This document shows, piece after piece, positions 54,955 through 64,000 of a DNA stretch of 64,000 nt. The position numbers and the translations under genes were made by a program. The notes under the pieces were generated by a model. The model made no database searches. It worked only from the letters and a program-made list of their open reading frames with translations, and was not told where the DNA came from. The DNA comes from Petunia secreta (taxonomy: Eukaryota > Streptophyta > Magnoliopsida > Solanales > Solanaceae). Positions within the stretch are counted from its first letter, which is position 1, and each line of letters opens with the position of its first letter. Location: the NCBI GenBank assembly GCA_029990175.1, contig JARKIP010000033.1, positions 930,001 through 994,000 on the forward strand, written 5' to 3'.

Positions 54955-55672
54955 ATTATGACAACAAACAAATGTTGCCCGGAGGAGTACCAATCCCTGT
55001 TCAGACTAACACACAAGCAATGAAACATGTATAAGAATATTAACAGAACAAAACTGGGACACAAATACCTCCAACATTTCAATTTTCCTTTTTTAACATC
55101 ATCAAAAAGATCACAGTACACCTATTAAAGAACCAATCAAGTAATGTCGATTCTACAGTCCTAGAAGGTAGTAAGCCAATCATATGCAGAACCTGTTAAA
55201 CTTAAATCTAAGATGCTTAGTTTACCACAAGTAAAGGAATCAATCAATAAATAATCAAGCAAATAATCCAAATACTAAATATCAAGATTAAAACCATTAA
55301 GATTATCTTAAACCGAATATCAGAGAGAAATTTAGGGAATATGGGTAATAGATATTGGAACTGGTTCAGGTCTGGGGAGTGCTTAGAGCAAATATTTTGA
55401 TACAAGCAAGCATAGTCGCAATGTTCATGAGTTTCCTTGCCTCTCCAGCACCAGTTCGGCATCAACCCTAGCATTTTGATCAGCGAGCCAAGCAGTCTCC
55501 TCAGCTTGTTGCTCAATCTCACTTCTATAGGCTTCTAAATGTGTTTCCTATTACATACACGAGAACCTTTAACATCATCAAGTTTTATAGGTTCCTCTGT
55601 AGTTTCTCCCTCCAAATGATTGTCACAACTCTTGAAGATGTTTCTTTCCAAAGATATCAAGATGATCACCAT
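54955..55672 (-). pseudogene. Accessory region C-terminus and non-coding tail
   Basis: Minus-strand reading near 55520-55430 gives a helical, charged stretch (EIEQQAEETAWLADQ in one frame, DAELVLERQ near the end) like the helical tail at 34160-34275 of the first element. The remainder is non-coding. The open frame at 55522-55244 appears to be a shifted frame of the same stretch. Confidence 0.45.
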
Positions 55673-56062
55673 CTATTCATTTGTCCAAAGGGAAACCAAA
55701 TTTTCCACAATCCGTGTCAAAAGAAACTCATAAGCCAACCCATGCTTTCCTAGTTTCTTATCAGCTATCCTCTCAATATGATGTATCATTATACTCGGCA
55801 GATTGATAGGAACCTCCCTATCTAATAGGTCCATGTAAGTTAAATTCAGAAAGTTATTCTCGCTACGACGATTGGACCTCTTCAACAAGTTTGTCAAAAC
55901 AAACTCAAACAACAACTGATGGATGGATGTCATAACTTTTTTCTTAATCTTGGTGGCCTTGGTAAACCTCGATTTCCTTATAAACATACAATTTATAGCA
56001 AGAGCAGTCACGTCATCAGACCTTGTGGGCCATGCGTTTCTAATGTTGATAACGTCCAACTC
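55673..56062 (-). pseudogene. Accessory ORF with plant transposon-associated domain
   Basis: INIRNAWPTRSDDVTALA, HQLLFEFVLTNLLKRSNRR and NLTYMDLLDREVPINLP, then HHIERIADKKLG, align block by block with part 3/4 of the accessory region at 33560-33900 (for example LTYMDLLDRG). It stops at 55673. The N-terminal part is separated by the insertion at 56068-57297. The domain appears to be the PF20167-like 'putative plant transposon protein' type (recalled). Shared presence in two SIRE-like copies shows it is part of the family. Confidence 0.7.
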
Positions 56063-56067
56063 ATACC

Positions 56068-57297
56068 TCCAATGAGATATAAAACGGCCATCGCGATATA
56101 ATTTGCCTAACTAATGGAACAATGTGATGCGATTAAGAATAGGGAGGAATTAAACCTATTGACTAAGCCAAACGAGGGTAGCAACTAGAGAATTAAGCTA
56201 AAATCTAATGTCTATACTAGGAAAGCATATAAATATGATCAATGGCGACACAAGCAAAGACGCAAGGTAGTAGAGCTTAGGGAATGCAATCAACCCAAAG
56301 TTAACCAATCTTGCGTCAAGAGCCCCGACCAATTAAGCTTAGGCGCGCGCCGTGACACTCGAACTATTTTACCCGGATAGCCCTTTTCGGTGACTACCAA
56401 GCCTAACACCTATCACCCTTTCAGTTCGAAGAGGTGTTGCATTCAGCTCAATCAATATTGTCTGAGTAAGGCATCCTCCTTTCGGTGTTCAACCCGTTAA
56501 CCTGGGGTAAACGCGACATACCTACCCTTGGTACCCCGTTAATCACTATCCCATTCATAGAAGTACCCTTTTGGTGTAAGTATAGTACTTGTAGGGCTAT
56601 AACTAGCATTTGCAACTACCAATTCATGAGAATTTAAGAAAGTAATGGTTAATTGAACAAACACCCAAATCAAAAATTGTAAAAAGGGAATTCAATAGAT
56701 CAAAAGCATAGAGGAGTAAATATAAAACCATAGCTCTACAAATTTATCAACTAAATATGTTCATAAATAATACCAACAACTCAGATAATGAAATACAAAC
56801 CAAGGTAATAAAGAAAAGGGAAAAGAATTTAACAATTTGAACTCCTACTCTTCAGACCCTAGACTTGGTTGATGAGCTATTTCCCCAAAGCTTTAGAAAT
56901 GAACAAAAGATAAACATTAAGTCATTCATAAGGCTATTTATAAATTCCCAATTTAGCTGAGGTGAAATTTTAGTACTGTCAAAAACAACCCATGAATGCA
57001 TTCGCGCTAAATTCTTCTCATTATAACCTCGCGATCACGATAGTCTGTAGAGCTTTTGTGCTGGCTTCTTTGGCTCTCTTGCACAGTTGCAATGCGTAGC
57101 CTTCTAGATTAGAACCTGCAGCTTCACACTTTGCCTTGTTTTGAGTTGTTTTCAATCTTTCCACTTTCGCAGCTCCAACAACCTATAATACCAACCAAAA
57201 TATGATAAGCGCATTCATTTGATCCATAATTCACAATAAAAGCTCAAGTAATAAAGGCAATGTGTGGCATTTTTCCCACACTTCACATGTACTCACA
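56068..57297 (-). mobile_element. Probable solo LTR, Athila-like family
   Basis: About 1.23 kb flanked by ATACC on both sides (56063-56067, 57298-57302). Read on the minus strand it starts TGTGAGTACATG, then AAGTGTGGGAAAAATGCC, and has the layout of the LTR at 12962-14305 (short lead, GC segment, long spacer) without the same sequence. The other terminus does not end in CA. It interrupts the accessory ORF of the SIRE-like element; with the insert and one target copy removed the two sides read in one frame. Confidence 0.6.
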
Positions 57298-57302
57298 ATA
57301 CC

Positions 57303-58640
57303 CTGCTGCTAGAACTCTTCATAAAATAGGTTCTTCCAACTTTGAGCATTCAACTTTCTAACCAGTTGTGCTATCTCCTTTTCTTCAATATCAGTGAGTA
57401 TTCTACCCATAACCAAATTAAGCTCCTCGAACTAGGCAATTCAGTCCAATGTTTTTCAACCACATTCTTCTTTTTCTTATCAACAACCTTTTCTCTGCAT
57501 TAGGTCTAGGTTCAACAGGTGATTTGCAAGCCTCACCTCTTCTCCTGTTTCTTTTTCCAAATTTTTCTTTCCATTTTTGCAATTGGGAATACAGACTCGG
57601 TAGTCCTTTTCCTTAATTAGAGCAGGGGTACGTCATCATCATGTTCCTCCTTAACTTCAGAAGATGTTCATTGGTATTACCTATTTCTTCACCAGGTTCT
57701 TTGTGTGTTTATTCCTTCTTTCAAGGTTCTACTATAGAGGTCTTCATTGCTTCGGCGTCTTTCACTCAAGATAACACTTTCTCCATTATAATCACTCCCA
57801 ACATATAAATTTCTAGGAATTGACTTATTCTTATTTTTAACATTAAATCCTCTAAACACACTAGGATCATCTATAGATAAAAGATTAGCCAAATCCTAAT
57901 ACACTAACTCATTTTCTATATCATCATTATTAGACCAAATCTGCTTCATCAATAGTCGAGAGAAATAGTGGGTGCACTAGGTTGTTCCATTATGGCCTTT
58001 TCTGTCTTAGCAATACCATTAGGTTCAACAATACCTTTTTTCCTTACTTTGAGAACCTTGTACGTGATATGTTTCCCCCTGATTTTCAGCCTGTAGCATT
58101 TTGGTGGTTCTTCTTTACTTTATCATTCAAGCAAACTTCTAACCGACTCCATAGAATGGTCCATCGCAGCTTACTTTGTTCCTTTGTTTCCTTTAGGTTT
58201 AACAATTTTGGGTTCGGGTGAAATAGGAGATTTTAGAAGGGTTATAAGTGTTTGATGTGATTTCTCTTAGGAGATGAAAAATATCCAAAAGATGAAGTGA
58301 TTGATCATTTAAATGTTCTTGGAACTGGTGTCATATCATTGAAAAGTTGTGCATTTCAATTAAGCTAAGAGAGACGCGCCAATTTAGGTCCATAGCAAAA
58401 GGATAGATGAACCAGTTAAGACAAATTTATGAAAATAATCTTAATAATTTAGACGCATACCTGAACACATTTGCAACAAATTCATTACCTCTCGTTTCCT
58501 TATTATCATATCTGACAAAAAATAACATCATTGAAAATCAGTAAGATTCTAGCATAGATGAAATGCATACTTGTTACAGTATAAAACTAGAAATGACATT
58601 CTGATGTATTCCTGAACAAGTGAACTTAAAAGATACTTTA
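57303..58640 (-). pseudogene. Accessory region, N-terminal part, and non-coding linker
   Basis: Minus-strand pieces near 57560-57310 (KLQKWKEKFGKRNRRRGEAC, a basic stretch) and 57892-57689 are charged and low in complexity like the accessory parts 1-2 of the first element. 57893-58640 has no clear domain. Stops throughout. Confidence 0.45.
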
Positions 58641-59270
58641 CTAGCCAATCATCGAGGGAACCAGGTGTTGGGTCGTTTAATGTATTTTGTCATCCCCAGT
58701 TCCAACATATTCTTTTTGAATTGTGCCATGTTCCATACTTTGGTGAAGATATCTACTATTTGATCCTCAATTAGAGATCCTTCAGCTCCTACATGACTCA
58801 AGAGTTGTTAACAATTAAGAAACAGCTTCTGCATACTCAGGTTCAATTGTCGAGAGAACTACACAATTTTATTCCTTTGTAGCCCATAAAACTAAGTACG
58901 GACCTAGAATGTGTGTCATTCCAGATGTACTTTTTTTAATCCACAAGATAACCAGCACAGTCTTTAACAGCAAAACCAATAGGATAAAAGTTCCTCCTAG
59001 AGGATACCACAAACATAAGTTCCAAGTTCCTTTCAAGTATCTCAAGATTCTCTTCATGGCAGACATGAGCAACTCTTTTAATTTAGAATAGAACCTTGCA
59101 CATAGACCCATATTAAACACAATGTCTGGTCGGCTAGTAGTAGACATGGAAGAGATCTAATGATTTCTATATTCTTTACCTCTTTAACATGAGAACTAGT
59201 TTCATCCAAATCCAGCCATATTCCATGTGCTATTGATTCCTTAATGATTTCAGCAGTCTCCATCTCAAAC
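58641..59270 (-). pseudogene. Copia RNase H, with internal deletion
   Basis: 59147-58869 reads TSRPDIVFNMGLCARFYSK, MKRILRYLKGTWNLCLW and KKSTSGMTHILGPYLVLWA. The following C-terminal block near 58760-58700 (IEDQIVDIFTK, LELGMTK) comes too soon: the middle of the domain, including the SAVNIAKNP-type stretch, is absent. Stops in several places. Confidence 0.8.
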
Positions 59271-59880
59271 TTCCAAATTCCTTAAAAAATGATTCATTTT
59301 AGTACAAAAAATAATGTCATCTACATAGTCTTGAACAATGAGTAGGTCCTTGGCTTTCTTTCATAAGAATAAGGTAGTGTCTATTTTTCTCTTGCAAAAC
59401 CATTTTTCAAAAAGAACTCAAACAACCTTTAAAACCGAGCCCTAGGAGCCCGCTTTAACCTATGTAGTGCCTTTTCAAGCTTGTAGACATGATTTGGAAA
59501 CTCTGTGCTTTTAAATCTATGTGGTTGAACCACATTCACCTCTTCATTTAGATAGCCATTCAGGAATGCACTTTTTACGTCGATTTGATAAGGTGTGAAT
59601 TTCATGTATGTTGCAAAGGCAATCAACATCCTAATGGCTTCCATTCTAGCAACAGGTGCAAAAATTTCATCAGAGTCAATTCCTTCTTCTTGATTATCGC
59701 CTTGAACCACCAATCTAGTCTTGTTCCTTATTACTATGCCATGCCCATCCAGCTTATTTTCCCTGTCCTTCGGTCGAGGGACCAAGTGCCAGACTTTTCT
59801 CCTTTCAAACTGATGTAGTCCATCCTGCATGGAAATCACCTAATCTGGATCCTCAAGTGCTTCGCGTACATTCTTTAGTT
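59271..59880 (-). pseudogene. Copia reverse transcriptase, broken
   Basis: 59839-59429 gives ISMQDGLHQFERRKVWHL, GIVIRNKTRLVVQGDNQEEG, TFAPVARM-type FAPVARMEAIRMLIAFAT and IDVKSAFLNGYLNEEVNV, closely like the first SIRE-like element. The catalytic YVDD remains at 59316-59327 in another frame after a loss of part of the palm. Non-functional. Confidence 0.87.
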
Positions 59881-60740
59881 TCAAAGATGAGAGAAACGCA
59901 TCGAATGCACCTGTCTCATGTGGATGTGAACTCTGATGATTTCAAGGTTTAGGCTTGATCAGCTGAGAGATTTGTCTAAAGGGACCTTGAGAGGGACCAA
60001 GTTCTTCTAAGTTCACATCTTATTGATCTGTTATTCTCCATGTCTGATTTCTTCCTTGTTCCCCCTGAATATGACAGTGTCTTCCGTTTGATCTCTTTCT
60101 ATCTCAGGTTCAAGCGGAATCTCAAAAACTTCAGCAGGTTCTTCATGATCAAATTCATTATTCTGATAACCAGTTCCCCCTGATTGATTGGGTCCATGCC
60201 TTTAGGGGTGACCAGATGTTTCGGTTACTAGTTCTCTCTTGCTATCAGCTTCAGATCCAACTCCTTGTTGCACCTGCTTCATGTGACGTTTCTTCAATAT
60301 CAAACTAATCATCCTGAGAACCTATTCCCCCTAACTCACTGAATTCATGCCGGTCAAAGTAAAGAAACTGTTTCGTCATTTGATTTGCTCCTTCATTAGC
60401 TTCAGCTTTTTCTCCACCCCGAGGAACCTGGTTCTTGGATAATCAAGTTTCAGATTTGTCTTCTTGAATGCCTTTCTCAGCCACATTGTTAGTTTACTAA
60501 AAACAAGAATGCATTCAACACATAGAGTTCATTTATTTAAAACTTTGTAAGCTTTTTTATGTGATAAATTTTCTAGGAAGAGTTCCCTCATCAATTCGTG
60601 CATCAAACTTGCCTAGAGCTTCTTTACAATTGTATTTTGAATGAAGCATTTACATCCAAGAACTCTTAGGTAAGTAACCATTGGCATTCAAAAGTTAAGC
60701 TCTTCTTTTCTTCTTGAGTTTTTCCTTGATTTGGGATTTT
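59881..60740 (-). pseudogene. Pol linker remnant; integrase core deleted
   Basis: Minus-strand reading gives a Ser/charged linker as before RT, with many stops. No integrase zinc region or DDE core lies between gag and RT, where about 1.2 kb would be expected. Confidence 0.6.
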
Positions 60741-61380
60741 TTTCATTAGTTCATGCATTCCTAATGAGTTCTTCCAAGATTATCTTGTCCAGTTTCTTTG
60801 CTTCTGTGATCACTATAACCTTAGACTCCTGAGAAATATGAAGAATCCTTGAAACTTTAGTCACCAAGTCTTCGGATGTAAAAGTTTTTCCTAATGACTT
60901 TAACTCATTTGTTTTGATGGCGAACCTAGTCATCATATTCTTAGTTGGTTCATTGTCTGTTATTATGACTAACTCGTACTTTATCATTGACAACTCAATT
61001 CTTGACTTTTTGACTTGATTTGTTCCTTCATGAAAATCATGAAGAGCATCCCAAATCTCCTTGTCACTAGTGCAAGAAGAAATCATGTAATACTCATCAA
61101 GACCTAGTCCACATGTAATTATTCTTTTAGCCTTAGTGTTCTTCTCAAGCATTCAATAATCTGCCTCACCATATGCACTTGGGTCTTTTGGAACTATCTG
61201 TTGCGGCGCACCAACCACAGTAGGAATTATAGGTCCTTCAGTTGTAATTTTTTAAAAGTTGGTAATCTTCAGCTTAAATAAAATTTGACATCCTTGCTTT
61301 CCACCCTCCATTAAAATGTCCATTAAATTGAAGAGGGTGTGTGATATATTGTCCTTCAGTTATTTCTAGTAGTGCACTCA
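60741..61380 (-). pseudogene. Copia gag of the second SIRE-like element
   Basis: Start near 61380 (MSALLEITEGQYITHPLQFN, one stop soon after) then the open piece 61152-60751 with KAKRIITCGLGLDEYYMIS, DKEIWDALHDFHEGTNQVKK, MMTRFAIKTNELKSLGK. It parallels the first capsid domain of the other SIRE-like element. Only one gag domain is seen here; no zinc knuckle remains. Confidence 0.85.
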
Positions 61381-61425
61381 TGATTTAGATCATTCTCAAG
61401 AAGTTAATCTTTTATGAGAGAACCT

Positions 61426-61437
61426 GCTCTGGTACCA
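61426..61437 (-). other. Primer binding site of the second SIRE-like element
   Basis: The minus strand reads TGGTACCAGAGC, one change from the tRNA-Met-type site, 2 bases from the LTR. Confidence 0.8.
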
Positions 61438-61559
61438 CTTGTTGCACTTGGTGCACCTCGTAAGACACTAAGGGGTGTGAACAGTATCCTTTCCCAATTT
61501 TCGAACTATCAAAACTTGCTCTTTGCTAAGTTGAGTTCACTACAAGAAATATGTTTTTT

Positions 61560-61815
61560 TGTGGCGATCCTATAAGTGTTGCTACACTACAAGCCGAAGC
61601 TAAATATTTTTAGTGGCGATTAAAATATACCCTTTTCTAGCGACTAAACTCGCCACAGAAACAAAAATAATATGCCACTAAAAAAGTTTCACAAAACTAA
61701 ACTTCACCTAAGTCGCCACCGAAAAGTAAAATTTAGTGGTGACAAAAGTCGCTACAAAAACTATGATTTGCAATGGCCTTCAGTATTATACTTTCAGTGG
61801 CAACCGGCAGTCGCC
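61560..61815. repeat. Left subterminal repeats of the CACTA element
   Basis: At least seven copies of the GTGGCGAC/GTCGCCAC or GTCGCTAC type, for example at 61562, 61612, 61651, 61711 and 61812. Confidence 0.8.
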
Positions 61816-63329
61816 ATAAATAAGAGTTTTGTTGTTTAAAAATATTATATTATATTATTAATTGCCAAAAAATATAACAATACAATAGTAGCCCATTACA
61901 AACACAAAGGCAACACCAAAGTCGTTTTACAAAAAACACCTGTTCCTGTTTACATGACATAATTTAGTAAACAACACATCATAATTCATGGTCATGTGAA
62001 AAGAAAAAGAACTAAAATAATATCTTCAAACTCCTCTTATCAACAATCATTCATTAATGAAAACCTTCCCTGAGATTGAAAAAAAAAAAGGTAAGTACAT
62101 ATTCAAATTAGACAAGAATATATTGGTAGGAATACTATGAAAGAAAGATGTAACTAAACATTGAACAACCTATTGGCTTATCCATTTTATGACAACAGAG
62201 CCAGTGTTCTCATATGCAACTAGATCATTGCTTTTACCAGTGATATACAAAAGGAAATGGCTGAGGAGATGCAATATTATGTACTTTGACTCTTTACTAA
62301 ACATCGTATACACTAGCTCAGTAGTTCAATTACACAACACACACAATAAATAAGGAAGACTGCATACAAAAGATTGTACCTTTATCACCAATACTCGACA
62401 ATCATTATTCTCATTAGTTACTCCATCTAATTTCATTACCAAGTATTCAGATTTAAGTTTTGTCAATATCTTCATTCAGAAAAAGAAAGGGTATCTTTTA
62501 ACGCAGTTTAGGATTAGCTAGTTCCTCTGCTTGTCATTCTTTTCCTTTCCCTTCTCTTTTGTACCAGTGGTTGAAAGAAGAAATTTGACATTTGTACGTC
62601 TTTACCCGCAACAAATTTAATCTTGCGTTGCTGTGCGGTCAAATGGGTGGCACATACTGCAATAATATACTAGTCATTTCCCTCCATGGTGTGATACAAT
62701 TGTAGCAAGAGAAAATTTAAATGAAATAAACATAAGAAAGTTCACATTTTTAGAGAAAATAGGCATAACCCAATGACAACAGAATAGGGGGAGAGGCTAC
62801 ATACATGCCTAAAAGAGCTTCCATATCCTCTTCCCTGCCTGAGATACAAGTTCTCTTTTAACTATTACTATCATTTCACTTCTTCTTCTGCAGCATGCTA
62901 CAACAGATATAGGAATTAGAATTAAAAAAATTATCAAAGCACCCACTCTTAGTTAAAAAAGTATCATGCAATTAGTTACACTCAAGTAACTATTTTTAAT
63001 GTCTAGAGGTAAGTGATCATCTTCAATTATATAAAGAATATACAGATGATTTTTCGAGACACTCTAACTAAAGAAATAAGAGAAAAAGTGAGAATATTTT
63101 ATTTATAATATTCAAACGAAAAATTAAGTAAGCCATTTTGAGCTTAGTTGAACTAATTGTACTTATTGAAAAGAAAAAAAATTACAAAACAAATTTTTTT
63201 ACGAAATGCAGTAATCAAAAATCAAACACACCTGCAAACTGATATACAATTATATTTGTACAACTATTCAGAAAAACTTGAATCCATACATAAAAAAAGA
63301 AGATTTAGTGGTACACAAAAGCTGAACTT

Positions 63330-63595
63330 ATAGTCGCGACAAAGTCGCTACTATATATACTGTAGTGGCGACAACTTATTAGTCGCTACAAATACTTTTT
63401 CAACCACATTTACAAGGAAAATCAGTATTTATTTGTGACGACCAAAGCATAGTCGCTACTAATATATTACTTTTAGTGGCGACAAAAAGGATCGCAGCTG
63501 AAACTATCACCTTCTGTGGCGACTTTATTGTCTCACCACTGAAACCTTATATTCAGTGGCAACAATATGTGTCGCCACAAAAAGTCGTCACAGAA
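63330..63595. repeat. Right subterminal repeats of the CACTA element
   Basis: Copies of GTCGCTAC, GTGGCGAC and GTCGCCAC in mixed orientation, for example at 63349, 63365, 63391, 63451, 63476, 63516 and 63571. Confidence 0.8.
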
Positions 63596-64000
63596 AATCA
63601 TAATTATTGTAGTGGTTACTCACGAAGAACCAGGTTCTCAAAGAGTTTCAAGCTAACTCTGTTACTTAAATTAATGTGGAATATAAATAACACAAAGACT
63701 TTTATGTGGAAAAATCCTTGCTCAAGGAATAAAAAACTATGACCAAAACTCCAGAATTTTAAACTCTTCCACTATAGAATAACGAGCAAGTTTTAGGTTA
63801 CAAACTCTATAACCAAGGAACTAAATTCTAGTACCTAAACAACATACAATCAACTCGATTGTACCTACCTTCTCTAAGCTATCTCTAGCTCAAAAGAAAT
63901 ATTTTATCTCCACAAAAAACACCTAAAAACACTTCTTGAATAAGCACAATAGATTACAACTCAATACTCTAAATACAAATCTCTAGACAAAATAGAAATA

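Larger units (their letters stand above)
61538..63614 (+). mobile_element. Non-autonomous CACTA (En/Spm-type) DNA transposon
   Basis: Starts CACTACAAGAAATATG and ends TTATTGTAGTG, with a 3-bp TSD GTT (61535-61537, 63615-63617). Both subterminal regions are rich in GTGGCGAC/GTCGCCAC words in both orientations, the expected transposase binding sites. The 1.5-kb middle is AT-rich and has no transposase, so it would need one from elsewhere. The strand is given by convention only. It sits inside a Copia LTR that reads on without it. Confidence 0.93.
53959..64000 (-). mobile_element. Second SIRE-like Copia element, partial in window
   Basis: Minus-strand order from the right: 5' LTR (61440 to beyond 64000, interrupted by CACTA), primer site, gag, reverse transcriptase, RNase H, accessory region, polypurine tract and 3' LTR (53959-54943). 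The LTR starts TGTTGAAGCTTAAG, akin to the TGTTGAGAAAAGG start of the first SIRE-like element, and both carry the same type of accessory domain. The integrase core is missing between gag and RT. The left flank ACTAT is a candidate TSD whose partner lies outside the window. Confidence 0.85.
61440..64000 (-). repeat. 5' LTR of the second SIRE-like element, split by CACTA and cut by the window end
   Basis: 61440-61537 and 63618-64000 align in order with 53959-54057 and onward. From the left copy about 500 bp more should lie beyond 64000. Confidence 0.85.

Noticed and set aside
61538..63614. CRISPR-like array from the repeated GTGGCGAC words
   Set aside because: Words are short, in both orientations and unevenly spaced; they fit CACTA subterminal repeats in a plant genome.
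63476..63742. 88-residue frame across the CACTA right end
   Set aside because: It crosses the transposon border into LTR sequence, so it is not a gene.

Overview
This looks like a plant nuclear genome window, a gene-poor stretch made almost entirely of nested and decayed transposable elements. Tekay/Del-like and CRM/Galadriel-like chromoviruses, Athila-like and SIRE-like LTR retrotransposons, L1-type LINEs, a CACTA element, MITEs and an Au-like SINE tail point to a eudicot, probably of the nightshade family (inference from family style only). I see no intact host gene, tRNA, rRNA, operon or CRISPR array.

Layout. 186-7925 (minus): degenerate Tekay-like Ty3/gypsy element with a 2.5-kb 5' LTR. 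7926-10310 and 10311-12961 (minus): remains of two LINEs; the second seems to continue at 19884-20440 and is split by an Athila-like gag-protease-only element (12962-19878, + strand) with a perfect ACCTA target-site duplication (TSD). 20563-22515 (minus): short copia-like element with gag but no visible polymerase. 22516-24960: AT-rich spacer with a MITE and a possible DNA transposon carrying a gene fragment. 24961-35649 (+): large SIRE-like Copia element (TSD GGGGT) with two gag N-terminal domains in tandem and a long extra coding region after RNase H. 35650-40762: spacer with SINE, MITE and a GC-rich block. 40763-53102 (+): old short-LTR Copia element whose gag is split by a young chromovirus (41675-49193, TSD TAGAG). 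53103-53958: Ty3/gypsy pol scrap. 53959 to the window end (minus): second SIRE-like Copia element, holding a probable solo LTR (56068-57297, TSD ATACC) and a non-autonomous CACTA element (61538-63614, TSD GTT).

How the parts relate. The elements record layered insertions: chromovirus into Copia gag, Athila-like element into a LINE, CACTA into a Copia LTR, LTR into a Copia accessory ORF. Several are non-autonomous and could only move with proteins supplied from elsewhere. The nearest thing to an undescribed system is the accessory coding region shared by the two SIRE-like elements, together with the doubled gag in one of them, and the gag-only copia-like element with two unrecognised ORFs.

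Limits. Lineage names rest on motifs read by eye, not on phylogeny. LTR ends come from aligning repeats by eye and are firm where a TSD matches (ACCTA, GGGGT, TAGAG, GTT) and approximate elsewhere.
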